Positions 1-7,629 of a stretch of DNA of 10,920 nt are shown in pieces. The stretch is from Dissophora ornata (taxonomy: Eukaryota > Mortierellomycota > Mortierellomycetes > Mortierellales > Mortierellaceae). Numbering within the stretch: the first letter of the stretch is position 1; each line of letters begins with the position of its first letter. Position numbers and translations under genes: made by a program. The stretch lies in assembly GCA_025201705.1 (NCBI GenBank), contig MU617552.1, positions 1-10,920 of the forward strand. The letters run 5' to 3'. A model generated the notes under the pieces. The model did no database searches, was not told the origin of the DNA, and worked only from the letters and a program-made list of their open reading frames with translations.

Positions 1-970
1 GCAAATTTTATTATTGACAAGAACGCAGGATCTGTTTCGATGAAGACGCACCTTCCACGACTTTCCTCTGCAATTAGATGTTATGCGTTATCGGCCCCTC
101 GCCTCGCCACTACCCAGGCAATCATGCAAAAAAAAGGACCACTCACATTACAACACCTGAAAACCCCCTATTTCGATGTTTTCCAACCGCTTTTCCTTTG
201 TATTGTGTTTTTTTTTTCTAAGATGCGTTCTAAACCATGCTCATTACTAGTCTATCCAACTTTGATGTAGAATAAAACAAAAATGTAATCTAAAAAGGAG
301 ATCCATCGCGCGCACGCTTATTAGAAAAAGTAGTCGCGATAGAGAACGAGGTAACAACGAAAAAAGAAAAGAAAAACAAACGAACAAACGAAAAGAGCGG
401 AGAAGAGCATTGAAGCGTTTTTCGGCAGACCTGGGACAGATAATTGAATGTAGAAGGGCTAAGAAGGAAGGTAAAAAAAAATATCACGAAAAACAAACAA
501 ACAAAAAAAAAAAGAAAATATAGTACCCTCCAAAGGCCTTGACGAGTTATGTAATTGTGTCAATCCTTGCTTTGAGAGGCAATAAACGTCGAAAAAAGAG
601 ATAACAGATGAAGAAACGAAAAAAGAGAGAGAAGATTCCGTTGCCGGTGTCAAATGTCCCTGAAACGGCAGATCGATCGAGATGTGGGGTCGTCATCATC
701 GATCGCGTCTTAGTCATCTTCTTGTTCAAGGGGGAGGGATCCCGTTAGAGTAGAGTAGGGTTTCCATGCTTTGGAACCGGTTGTGTTATCGGGATTGTTT
801 TCTTGATCCCGGGGTTCCACGGAAAGGTAGGAGGGTCGAGGTGAGACGAGGGATCGAAAGCGGCAGGGGCATGGATGTCATTTAGACAAGGAGGCCCAAG
901 GAGTCGTTCACCTGAAGTCCAAAAAAGTTGTTCAAACATGATTATGGCGGCTGGAAGGCAGCCCCTAATC
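1..970. other. downstream flank of the zinc-finger gene, no gene seen
   Basis: No open frame here has convincing protein character. The stretch 340-640 is strongly purine-rich on the plus strand, so it is pyrimidine-rich on the transcribed strand of the neighbouring minus-strand gene, with many A-runs and AACAAACGAACAAACG-like simple sequence. That suits a 3' untranslated or intergenic region. AATAAA-like words occur on the minus strand only at the far left edge (complement of 7-12), and on the plus strand near 271 and 581, so the polyadenylation site of the zinc-finger gene cannot be fixed. Confidence 0.5.
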
Positions 971-2563
971 TCAGGTCGCGGTCCATCCAATCTCAGTCTC
1001 ATCGGCAGCGCCATTCTCGGCAGACAAGCCGCAGACACTTCCACGAACAGTAAGGTGGCGTCGGAGTCCGTCCTGTCGCGAGAAGGGCTTGCTGCAAGTG
1101 GGGCATCGGTAATTGCGCTCGCCCTTGTGGACCGACGCTTCATGGCGCTGGAGGTCGTGCTTGCGAGAGAAGCGCTTGCTGCAGACAGCGACCGAGCAGA
1201 CGAAGGGGCGGACCTGGAGAGGATCATGGGTCCTTTCATGCGTGTGCAAGTTAAAGAGACGCGCGAATTGGCGATCGCAGCCAGGATGGATGCAGGAGAA
1301 GCGCTTGGCGGCGACGGCCTTCTTGGTTTTAGGGGATCTCTTCTTCCCCCCATAGGGACTCGCCAGCTCTGGGCGAGTCCTCTTGAAGGGAGAAGCCGAG
1401 GCGACATTGTCGTTGCTAGAGCTACTACCGCCCGAAGTGAAAGAGGCAAGCGCCTTGCGCTTGAAGCCGGACATGCCGGTGGCAGCCGCCAGGGGTCGCG
1501 AGGGAATAAACTCGTCGTCGTCCTCATCATCACAACTGTCTTCCGACGAAGAAGAGTCGTTCTCGTTCTCGTAGTCCTCTTCATCATCCTGCTCCAAGTC
1601 ATCATACGTGGCATCGAACGAGTTGTTGCGGCTTGCGGTGGCGTGAAACAAAGAAGTCTGGCTGGAGGAAATGGCTGGGGAAGAATCAGAAGCCATGATT
1701 TCCTGCAGATAATCAACCTCGTGTTCCTTGGCGGACGACGCCATGAGCAGCGTCGCAGGCTCAATGGTGTTGCCGTTCTGGTATGCACCCTCTAGAGCAG
1801 CCGCAACGTCAAAGTTGAGCTCGGGGAAGAGCGAGAACGCGCCGGGATGGCTGTTGCCGCAGTCGCCACTACCGTGGCCGGACGAAGACGACGAGGACGT
1901 GCCAAAAAGGGCTTGGTTCGCTTCGGCGTGCGCGCGTTCGTTATCCAACCCAAAATCGCCCAGATAAGGGGTCTCGTAAGGGGTGTCGAGATAGGACGAG
2001 AAAGGCGTGTCCACCAGCGACGGAATCGAGTGCTGCTGGGCCATGAGACTTGCGCAATCGCCATTGCTTTCGGGATTCTCATTTAGGTGAATCAGGGCGA
2101 CACTGGGAGCGCAGTGACCACCGTTCGAGTCATCCAGATAGGCGGAGAAGCCGTCAAATCCAAACGAGTTGTTGGCCCTGTTGTTCTGCTCAACCAAGTC
2201 CAAAGACGGAGTTTGCGGGGTACAGAGGGGGTTGGTGAGGGTGGGATTGGGGGCCTGCTGCTGTTGCTGCTGCAGGTGGTGGCGTTGTTGGTACTGAAGC
2301 AATTGATGCTGTTGCTGCTGTAGCTTTAGGCTCTCAGCAAAGAGGGGATAGTCGAACGAGGACTCGTCGGCCTCGAAGAGGCAGAAGTCCCCGCTAATGG
2401 TGTTGATGGTTGCGGGCATGATGTTGTTTTCGACGAGAAGAGACTGAAGGAGAGCAGAGGCTTCAGAGGGAACACGGACGACGCGAGGGCTGGCAGCGGG
2501 GGTGTTGGCAGCAGAGGCCGGGGTGCTGGAAGTGTTGTTCTGGGGGCTGGAGTGGGAGAACAT
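971..2563 (-). CDS. C2H2 zinc-finger transcription factor, Crz1/CrzA-like finger arrangement
   Basis: A 530-residue nuclear DNA-binding regulator, apparently intronless. Seen: poly-Q about 81-103, Ser-rich 222-232, an acidic Asp/Glu/Ser tract 320-351, basic nuclear-import-like clusters at 367-370, 393-397 and 407-421, then three tandem fingers. Finger 1 is C424-x4-C429-x12-H442-x3-H446; finger 2 is C456-x4-C461-x12-H474-x4-H479; finger 3 is C487-x2-C490-x12-H503-x7-C511. In fungal Crz1/CrzA calcineurin-responsive factors the last finger also ends with a widely spaced Cys, so that family is the best comparison. I find no clear PxIxIT calcineurin-docking motif, so calcium control is unproven. 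The ATG at 2563 is the first in frame (an upstream TTG is not used by fungi) and follows an A-rich leader. The Gln- and acid-rich parts are probably activation regions. It could instead be another fungal C2H2 regulator; the transcription-factor call itself is firm. Confidence 0.88.
   Translation of the reverse strand: MFSHSSPQNNTSSTPASAANTPAASPRVVRVPSEASALLQSLLVENNIMPATINTISGDFCLFEADESSFDYPLFAESLKLQQQQHQLLQYQQRHHLQQQQQQAPNPTLTNPLCTPQTPSLDLVEQNNRANNSFGFDGFSAYLDDSNGGHCAPSVALIHLNENPESNGDCASLMAQQHSIPSLVDTPFSSYLDTPYETPYLGDFGLDNERAHAEANQALFGTSSSSSSGHGSGDCGNSHPGAFSLFPELNFDVAAALEGAYQNGNTIEPATLLMASSAKEHEVDYLQEIMASDSSPAISSSQTSLFHATASRNNSFDATYDDLEQDDEEDYENENDSSSSEDSCDDEDDDEFIPSRPLAAATGMSGFKRKALASFTSGGSSSSNDNVASASPFKRTRPELASPYGGKKRSPKTKKAVAAKRFSCIHPGCDRQFARLFNLHTHERTHDPLQVRPFVCSVAVCSKRFSRKHDLQRHEASVHKGERNYRCPTCSKPFSRQDGLRRHLTVRGSVCGLSAENGAADETEIGWTAT
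2255..2323 (-). repeat. poly-glutamine coding repeat
   Basis: CAG/CAA-rich codons give residues 81-103 of the zinc-finger protein: Gln runs of 4 and 6, broken by His, Leu, Tyr and Arg. The mix of codons (ctg/ttg on the plus strand) makes it an imperfect trinucleotide repeat that may vary in length between strains. Confidence 0.8.
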
Positions 2564-2860
2564 CAAATTGCAAGGAAAGGTGATTTTTTTTGATTTTTTT
2601 TTTTTTGTTGGAGAGAGAGATGTGAAGTAGATTCGGCGAGTTTTATTGGGATGGATGGAGCTGAAATGGTCAGCGTTGAATGTGCGCTGCTGTTAAGAGG
2701 GCTGTGCTGAGGAATGAATGGCCAATGGCAGGTGCACTGTTCTGTGAATCGCGGCACGAATGGAAGAGCGATGAAGAGCGAAGAACAAAAAGGACAGAAA
2801 GCAGAAAGAGGAAAAAAAAAAGGCAATTTTGTTGGCGATGGGCCGTATTTGTACCCATCC
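2564..2860 (-). promoter_or_regulatory. leader and proximal promoter of the zinc-finger gene
   Basis: Reading on the minus strand toward the ATG at 2563, there is a CT repeat (complement of about 2610-2619), then two A-runs (complement of about 2583-2606). Such pyrimidine-then-A-rich leaders are common in fungal genes. A weak TATA-like word, TACAAATA, lies at the complement of 2846-2853, about 285 bp upstream of the start codon. No transcription start can be read from the sequence, so the promoter position is inference. Confidence 0.3.
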
Positions 2861-2932
2861 AGACCATGGGCTGCTCCGTGGGCGTCCTTTTTTCGCCTTC
2901 TGCGGCAGCACATGGGCTGGCGAGGGAGGGGC

Positions 2933-2980
2933 GGCATTGGTCGACGGGTGAGGGGTGGCGTTGGTCGACGGGGGAGGGAA
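2933..2980. repeat. two tandem copies of a 24-bp GC-rich unit
   Basis: Copies start at 2933 and 2957 and match at 20 of 24 positions, sharing TTGGTCGACGGG. A weaker similar stretch precedes them (about 2915-2930). They lie 370-420 bp upstream of the zinc-finger start codon, so they are either promoter elements or plain local duplication. Confidence 0.6.
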
Positions 2981-3324
2981 GGGCCTTCGGCGGGCAGTCG
3001 TGGGCACTCATTTGGCTTACTGCTCAGCGCTGTTACCCTGGGCAAAAAACTGGGCATTGCAGGTGTGGACACACGACCGACCCAGACCGATTATACGAAC
3101 GAAGACGCATACTCGATCCTGACAGCATGCACAGAGTACACGCTCGCGAGGACGAGTGGTGTTTGGTCCGAACAGAGGAAAAAAAAAAAACGACTGCGGC
3201 GTGTCGCATATCTTTTTTTTGCGGTACTGTAGACAAAGCAGGTCCTCTCTCTTGATTGCTCGGCAGCCCTCGCCCCCTCTCCCTCCTTTGTTGTGTTCGG
3301 TGCTCATTGTTTGGACACGCCGTT

Positions 3325-3825
3325 CTATCGATTCTCAGGCAGTGTCTTGGCAGAGCCTGAGAGCCTCCGCATCATGGCACAACAGTACCGACATCTCATG
3401 TGTGCTGATCGGTGGCAAACAGGGGCCGGTAGGCGGACCAATTGTGTTCGTTCCAATTGATCGGGAGTGTCTGGCGACAGCTTAATGAATTTGGAGAGTC
3501 GAAAAATAAATTGGGGAGAATCAATTAAAAAAAACGAAGCGCCCGTCGCCGAGGAGGTGGAGAGATGGGTTTGCGGGGGAGGCTCCAGACGTGTAATTAA
3601 TCGACAGACCTGAATAGATGGTGTGCATGGAGAAATGGGGAAAAGACAATCGTGTCGTTTTCTGACACGCAGGGCGACACCCTCCCCCTTTGATATTGCT
3701 GCTGCAAAAAGTTCTGGTGTAACGTGCGAAGACAGGGGGAGTAGAATCGACTGAATTGTATACTGTACACTTACAAGGAAAAAAAACGCAGTATGCAGTA
3801 GATGCATCGCCACACGAGCGATCAT
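3325..3825 (-). CDS. doubtful hypothetical ORF, 166 residues
   Basis: This is the longest ATG-initiated frame between 3070 and 4426. The first 26 residues or so look like a signal peptide or membrane anchor (basic start, then Leu/Phe-rich). The rest is Ser/Pro/Leu/Arg-rich with no motif I recognise. The frame contains poly-T derived Phe runs and a GTAAGT word at about complement 3775. Roughly one such ORF could arise by chance across several windows of this size. It lies upstream of the zinc-finger gene on the same strand, where promoter or leader DNA is expected. I list it only because of its length. Confidence 0.15.
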   Translation of the reverse strand: MIARVAMHLLHTAFFFLVSVQYTIQSILLPLSSHVTPELFAAAISKGEGVALRVRKRHDCLFPISPCTPSIQVCRLITRLEPPPQTHLSTSSATGASFFLIDSPQFIFRLSKFIKLSPDTPDQLERTQLVRLPAPVCHRSAHMRCRYCCAMMRRLSGSAKTLPENR

Positions 3826-4426
3826 CACGTTCTTGTTCCTGCCTGTCTATGACATCCTTCTTCTCCCTTTATCGCCACCAGATGCAATCAAACGTCACCA
3901 TCGTCATCGCGGGTTGTGCAAGGAACGAATTCAAGACTTGGCCCGTGCATAATCCGTTTCGCGGTGTTTGAAACATCGACGCGCCCTTCTTTTTTACGAT
4001 GATGCAGCGTGGACTCGACGATGTTTGCAACAGTATTGATCTCTAAGTGAAGGCGAGAACGACAATCCTCATTGTCAATGCGAATAATGAGGTCCGAGGA
4101 TCAAGGGAAAGTCTGAGGTTTATTCATGGTCGGCTTTCTCGAGAAGGAGGAGAGAGACGTGCCTGTATAGAGGCTCTACACAAGTTGCGGACATTCGAAT
4201 CACTGTATGGGCGGTCATGTCATGCATGAGCTTGTACATTTCACTGGGACAGGAGGTGTATGCTCGTGGTCATTGACAGAGAGGGTAGCACAACAAGAAA
4301 AAAAAAGCAGTGGAATTGAGGCTTTATTTATGCGAGACAGGGTGCTGTCATTACCCTTATTGTACTACCAGAAGAAGCTTGCGCTCTTTTCTCTTTGTCA
4401 GGGACTGACCATTGGGCTGTGGGCGC
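3826..4426. other. intergenic stretch, no gene supported
   Basis: Short frames on the plus strand at 4047-4229 and 4207-4443 start with non-ATG codons or lack motifs. AATAAA occurs on the minus strand at complement of about 4118 and 4320, and could serve as a polyadenylation signal for a minus-strand transcript, but no such gene is visible. A tRNA-like TTCGAATC word at about 4195 lacks a T-stem. Confidence 0.4.
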
Positions 4427-5175
4427 ATGATGGTGGCGTTTAGGGGTTGTGCCACAAGATGGTTCGAAGTACGTATGTCTCAGAACTTTGACTTCTTAAC
4501 ACGCATGTTTGCTCAATCAACCAGTCAAGGAGTCCTAGGCACAACACACACAATGGTCTATGGCATGCCCTGGAAGTTTGCAGTGGTGCAGGCACCGTAC
4601 CAATACAATTGATCCGCAGATGTGGAGCTGGTCTCATTTGCCAATGACTCGTTTCTAGGTTATGTGGCAGAACTCTTCACCAAACTGACTAGCGCTCATT
4701 TCTCGGATCTAGTGGGATTGTCCCAGGAGAACGAAACCGCAAGTAAAATGGTTTCCATCATAGAGTCGTTTCTGTTAGTCCGAATGTGGAGGTTTCCGTC
4801 CTAAAAATCATCCTCAATGAGGCACCAGTACACCAAGGTTTCCGAGTTGAAATTCTCAGCGCTATGGTTCGATCTCGAGGGGTCAACGGTGAATCTGTTC
4901 TCCATGTGCGACCGAAATGCAGAAGTCGGTGCTTGACACGCTTTAATGGTAAGTTTAGACCTCGCTTGGCCTGGTCCTGGCGCAACTACATCTTCCTCAT
5001 TCTCATTCTCATTCTCACCATTTTCACCGTAATTGGCATTGTGCTCCTCGGACGTTCACCCCCAGCAAGTTCGACAACATCTTTTCCTGCTGCTGCAGCT
5101 GCTGCAGGTCGCAACGGAAGCTCAGGAAAAGGAGGGACAGTATACCAGTCTACAGATCAGCTACTGTTTCTGTAG
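4427..5175 (+). pseudogene. broken gene for a probable single-pass membrane protein
   Basis: Two frames read like one protein that has been damaged. From ATG 4427 the frame runs to a TGA at about 4610 (after residues QYN), then continues in the same frame with protein-like sequence to about 4775. There the sense passes to the next frame (SPNVEVSVL...), which is open to 5175. The upstream part carries possible N-glycosylation sites (NDS, NET). The last part has a hydrophobic segment encoded at about 4987-5045 (Ile/Leu-rich, preceded by WSWRNY) and a short Ala/Ser/Gly-rich tail, so a type I-like membrane protein is plausible. Alternatively, a GTAAGT at 4949 followed by a CT-rich tract and CAG at about 5065 may be an intron, in which case the membrane segment would be an artefact of the (CATTCT)3 repeat. 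No family recognised with certainty. Confidence 0.42.
4998..5016. repeat. (CATTCT)3 microsatellite
   Basis: Three copies of a hexamer at 4998-5015 create the Leu-Ile-Leu-Ile core of the predicted membrane segment, or alternatively the pyrimidine tract of an intron. A CTG/CAG-rich stretch at 5087-5107, with a duplicated CTGCTGCAG, encodes the nearby poly-Ala. Confidence 0.6.
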
Positions 5176-5408
5176 ATCCACTTCGTCTTGTCGGCTATTT
5201 CACCTGTCGGTATTTTGAAAGCATAGTTTTGCATGAAAAATTCCTTGGCTTGACCATTCTCCGCTGCCTGCCTTAGGTCGTCTATGTCTATAGTCTTGGG
5301 GTCGATTAAATACTTAACACCGTTCTCGTTGTCCGCAAATCCCCGCAGGCCGTTCAATTCCTTTGCTAGGTCCACCGTAATAGTCTTACGAGATTCCTTG
5401 TCGGACAT
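5157..5408 (-). CDS. small conserved-looking hypothetical protein, 83 residues
   Basis: Begins at a true ATG (5408) with MSDKESRKT. Composition is that of a soluble, folded cytosolic protein: charged, balanced, with Ile/Leu spaced through it and no low complexity. There is a Lys/Asp-rich N-terminus, a middle resembling a beta strand plus helix (KYLIDPKTIDIDDLRQAAE), and a short C-terminus ending WIYRNSS. I recognise no catalytic or metal-binding motif and no family. Its last 19 bp overlap the end of the plus-strand broken membrane-protein gene, tail to tail. It may be a complete small protein, the first exon of a longer one, or a truncated fragment; several GT words follow W77 but none is a good donor. 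Confidence 0.5.
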   Translation of the reverse strand: MSDKESRKTITVDLAKELNGLRGFADNENGVKYLIDPKTIDIDDLRQAAENGQAKEFFMQNYAFKIPTGEIADKTKWIYRNSS

Positions 5409-5966
5409 CGTGCCTAAACCAGGACAAGAGATTCATCTGGTGTCAACTTAAGCCTGCAGCCATCACTTTTACCTTATGCATTTTTGAACTTTACCTTGGA
5501 ACAATGACTTTAATCGAATTCAGGATGAATAGTGGTCGGACTTTCAGACAGTGTTATGGAAAGGGATGTTATGATACAACGTGGAATTGGCAGTATTTAT
5601 ATTCCTTCTGGACTGCTCTAGTAGCAATTCCCACAAAAAAGGGTTAAATTAATCATGTGGACGCGGATGTCGTTCCGGAGAGGAGTTGTGTTATTTCACA
5701 AAATGGAGGCAGTAAAGAAAAACAGGGCTTTAAGACTTTGTAGACTCAACACTGGCTTGCGGTCGCCAAGCGTTCACGGTGGCGTTGTTTTTTGATCCTT
5801 CGACAGTCGAACAGCATAAACATTTGCCTTCCCCTGCACTCCATAGTCCGGTTTATATACCCGATATCTACGCTGCATATGCGCACTGTGCTTAGAAATA
5901 TCGCCATTGCCTGAAGACCTGGCTAGTTCGCAATACTAACAATTCTTACGCCGCTTAAAGCCCAAG
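5409..5966. other. intergenic stretch with a weak plus-strand open frame
   Basis: The plus-strand frame from about 5384 to 5647 is open for some 85 codons with one internal ATG (5503), giving a Trp/Tyr/Cys-containing product ending in VAIPTKKG. It overlaps the start of the minus-strand small gene and has no recognisable motif. From 5650 to 5960 I see no gene; the sequence has many stops in all frames. Confidence 0.3.
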
Positions 5967-6367
5967 ATGCCACAGTTGCTTCCTGGGGACTTCCTTCTGG
6001 TGAATTTAAGAACTAATAAAGAGTAACGAGAACGGAGGGATGCAAATACCTATGAAACTGGGCGAAGCCGAAGAGCGGGCTTACTTCCGGTGTTTGCGCA
6101 GACACATGCACTGGATTTTTCAACGGTGTTGCACTCGACGTTACCCAAGATCCGAAAACTGGTGTTCAGCGTGGAGGATGAACGAGAGAGATTCGATGCC
6201 GCGTTGTCCGCATATAGGAAGGACGTCGCTGCTGGAAGAGCTTGAGCTTCTATAATTCCCTGGCATTTGGCTTATTCGAATGGTCCGTTCTTGGGCATTG
6301 TGTCAAAAGATTCGTGCGCGCGAGAAAGATAGGCAATGGTGCTGGAAGCGGATCACCTTTATTTTAA
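5967..6367 (+). pseudogene. broken coding region, function unknown
   Basis: Three plus-strand frames each carry a protein-like piece in order. ATG 5967 gives MPQLLPGDFLLVNLRTNKE before a TAA. The same frame resumes after about 6080 with a helical, charged stretch (LDFSTVLHSTLPKIRKL, then VEDERERFDAALSAYRK) to a TGA at 6243. The next frame over continues (SLSFYNSLAFGLFEW...) to TAA at 6365. A third frame opens at ATG 6040 with MQIPMKLGEAEERAYF. Either one or two short introns or several indels are needed to join them. GTAACG at about 6023 is a possible donor, but no acceptor gives a clean in-frame join, so decay is the simpler reading. The GDFLLV piece resembles GDFVLV in the protein at 8445-9728, which may or may not mean kinship. 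Confidence 0.33.
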
Positions 6368-6488
6368 AGTTTTAAGGTTTGTAGAAAGTGATGTAGAAAG
6401 ACTGGAATGTCACGAAGGGGTAACATAATAATAGTAATTTTAAAATGTCAGATTGTATGTTGCAAGGATGGTTGCCATTCTCTGTTCT

Positions 6489-7491
6489 TTATCTACGGCA
6501 GCGTTCTTCCTGGGGCGAGGGCTGTTGAGTCGAACGGCGTTCTTGCGAAGCGAATGGGAGGTTGCTGGGAGGGCTTCTCTCAAAAGGCCTGCGGAGGACA
6601 GCTATATTGCGCAGAACATAGCCGAAGTTAGTCATCAACAAGCATTTACATGGCCCCTCCACTATTTCATTCCGTACCTGAGTTAGTCGACCTCTGTTCC
6701 TCCCTTTCGCGGACGGTGTTGTGAACAAGGATGTCTTGAAAACCGTGCTGCTCCTCACGGAAACTCTTCAGCTCCTCACGGAAACTCTTCAGCTCCTCAC
6801 GGAAACTGTTCTGCTCCTCACGGAAACTGTTTTGCTCTTCACGGAAACTGTTCTGATCGTCGCGGAAACTCTTCTGATCTTCGTGAAGTCTCCGCTGCTG
6901 TTCTGCGATGGATTTTAAAGTACCATTTATGTCAATCATATCGGCTCCTTGGCGACCAAGATGGTGAACCATGCTCATCATGGTCCAAATAACCTGCTGT
7001 GTTTCCGCGGCCAACTGGGGAAGGTGTGTCTGCGGCATTGATGGTATATGAAGGCCTGACCCGCTTGACATCGACATGAGGTTTGGAATGCCGGTCGTCC
7101 CTTGAAACTGCAATGGCTGTGGGATTGGAGTGGTTGATGTGGCCTGCATTGCAGGCAAGGGTCTGCAATGCATTGTATGGTGTTTTCGTACAGTTTTGCG
7201 TGCTTGTATCGCACTAGAGCATCTTGGACACCGAAACTTCATGTTTGCACTAGGATTACGTCTATATTCGATCTCCTCCCCGGTCGTTGGGCATGACATG
7301 ATCTCAGGCTCGTTGTCGTGATGCTCGTGTAAATGGGCCACCTCTTTTTTCGTCAACGTCGTAGGATGTTTGCCGGTGATGTTTTCGGCGCACTCAAAGT
7401 ACGAACACACCAAATTGTCATGCACCACTCTTTCGCTCCTTTCTGAATAGCTGCTTGTTGCACGGCTCCTCGGTGTAGCGTCTTTTGCCAT
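6489..7491 (-). CDS. zinc-binding, heptad-repeat coiled-coil protein (2 exons, 308 residues)
   Basis: Exon 1 is 7491-6678 and exon 2 is 6601-6489, joined in phase 1. Start: the first ATG in frame (MAKDATPRS); an upstream TTG start is unlikely in a fungus. Residues 29-58 hold C29-x4-C34 then H53, H55, H57, H58. Residues 67-109 hold C67, C88-x2-C91 and H104/H105/H108/C109, a C2H2-like zinc knuckle. Residues 110-165 are a Pro/Ser/Met/Gln-rich linker. Residues 207-248 are six consecutive 7-residue units of the form (K/N)-S-F-R-(E/D)-(E/D)-(Q/L), preceded and followed by degenerate units. Spacing puts Gln/Leu at position a and Phe at d of a coiled coil, so oligomerisation is likely. Exon 2 adds a basic, Pro/Ser/Gln-rich tail. 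A nucleic-acid-binding, self-associating protein is the natural inference. The upstream flank is the minisatellite. Confidence 0.68.
6602..6677 (-). other. 76-bp spliceosomal intron in the coiled-coil gene
   Basis: On the minus strand it begins CAG|GTACGG, contains GACTAAC (matching the fungal branch consensus CTRAC) about 29 bases before the end, and ends CAATATAG. Splicing replaces the last three residues of exon 1 (GTE, stop) with a 37-residue charged tail ending at TAA 6491-6489. Without splicing the protein would stop at 274 residues. Confidence 0.6.
6748..6873 (-). repeat. six tandem 21-bp coding repeats
   Basis: On the plus strand the unit reads close to CTCCTCACGGAAACTCTTCAG; on the coding strand each unit encodes one coiled-coil heptad. 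Several adjacent units are nearly identical at DNA level, a sign of recent tandem duplication. Units at the 5' end of the coding run are more diverged (gat cag, gac gac). Confidence 0.85.
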
Positions 7492-7629
7492 GCTGTTGAC
7501 TGTGGGGTGTGTGAGGTTGTTGATGAGAAACACTGTGTATGATGCCTTGAGAGAGAAAAAAGAGAGAGCAAGGCGCAAGAGGAGGCAAGTCGTTTCCGTT
7601 CTATCTCTCGTCCCTCTGGGGGGCTTTTT

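Larger units (their letters stand above)
2563..3057 (-). other. upstream open reading frame ending at the zinc-finger start codon (TGATG)
   Basis: An ATG at 3057 opens a 164-codon frame. Its TGA stop shares its final A with the ATG of the zinc-finger gene. The product would be Pro/Ser/Phe-rich and low in complexity, so I do not think it is a conserved protein. If the transcript starts far enough upstream it would act as an upstream ORF, with reinitiation at the main start; if the mRNA starts below 2860 it is irrelevant. Confidence 0.2.

Noticed and set aside
875..1795. 306-codon open frame antisense to the zinc-finger gene
   Set aside because: Mirror of the biased Ser/Asp/Lys codons of the real gene; its Arg/Val/Leu-rich product has no motif, while the opposite strand has three clear zinc fingers.
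2670..3255. Several long plus- and minus-strand ORFs in the promoter region
   Set aside because: Low-complexity Pro/Ser/Phe/Lys products from homopolymers and GC-rich repeats; no motif, and mutually overlapping in several frames.
4180..4215. tRNA gene suggested by TTCGAATC
   Set aside because: The bases flanking the loop do not form a T-stem, and no D-arm or acceptor pairing is found upstream.
6468..6686. Plus-strand 72-residue ORF with a signal-peptide-like start
   Set aside because: It lies opposite the 76-bp intron and exon 2 of the minus-strand coiled-coil gene, where a CTAAC branch site and in-frame join explain the sequence better.
6721..6918. Plus-strand Leu/Thr-rich repeat ORF
   Set aside because: Reverse reading of the 21-bp heptad repeats of the minus-strand gene.
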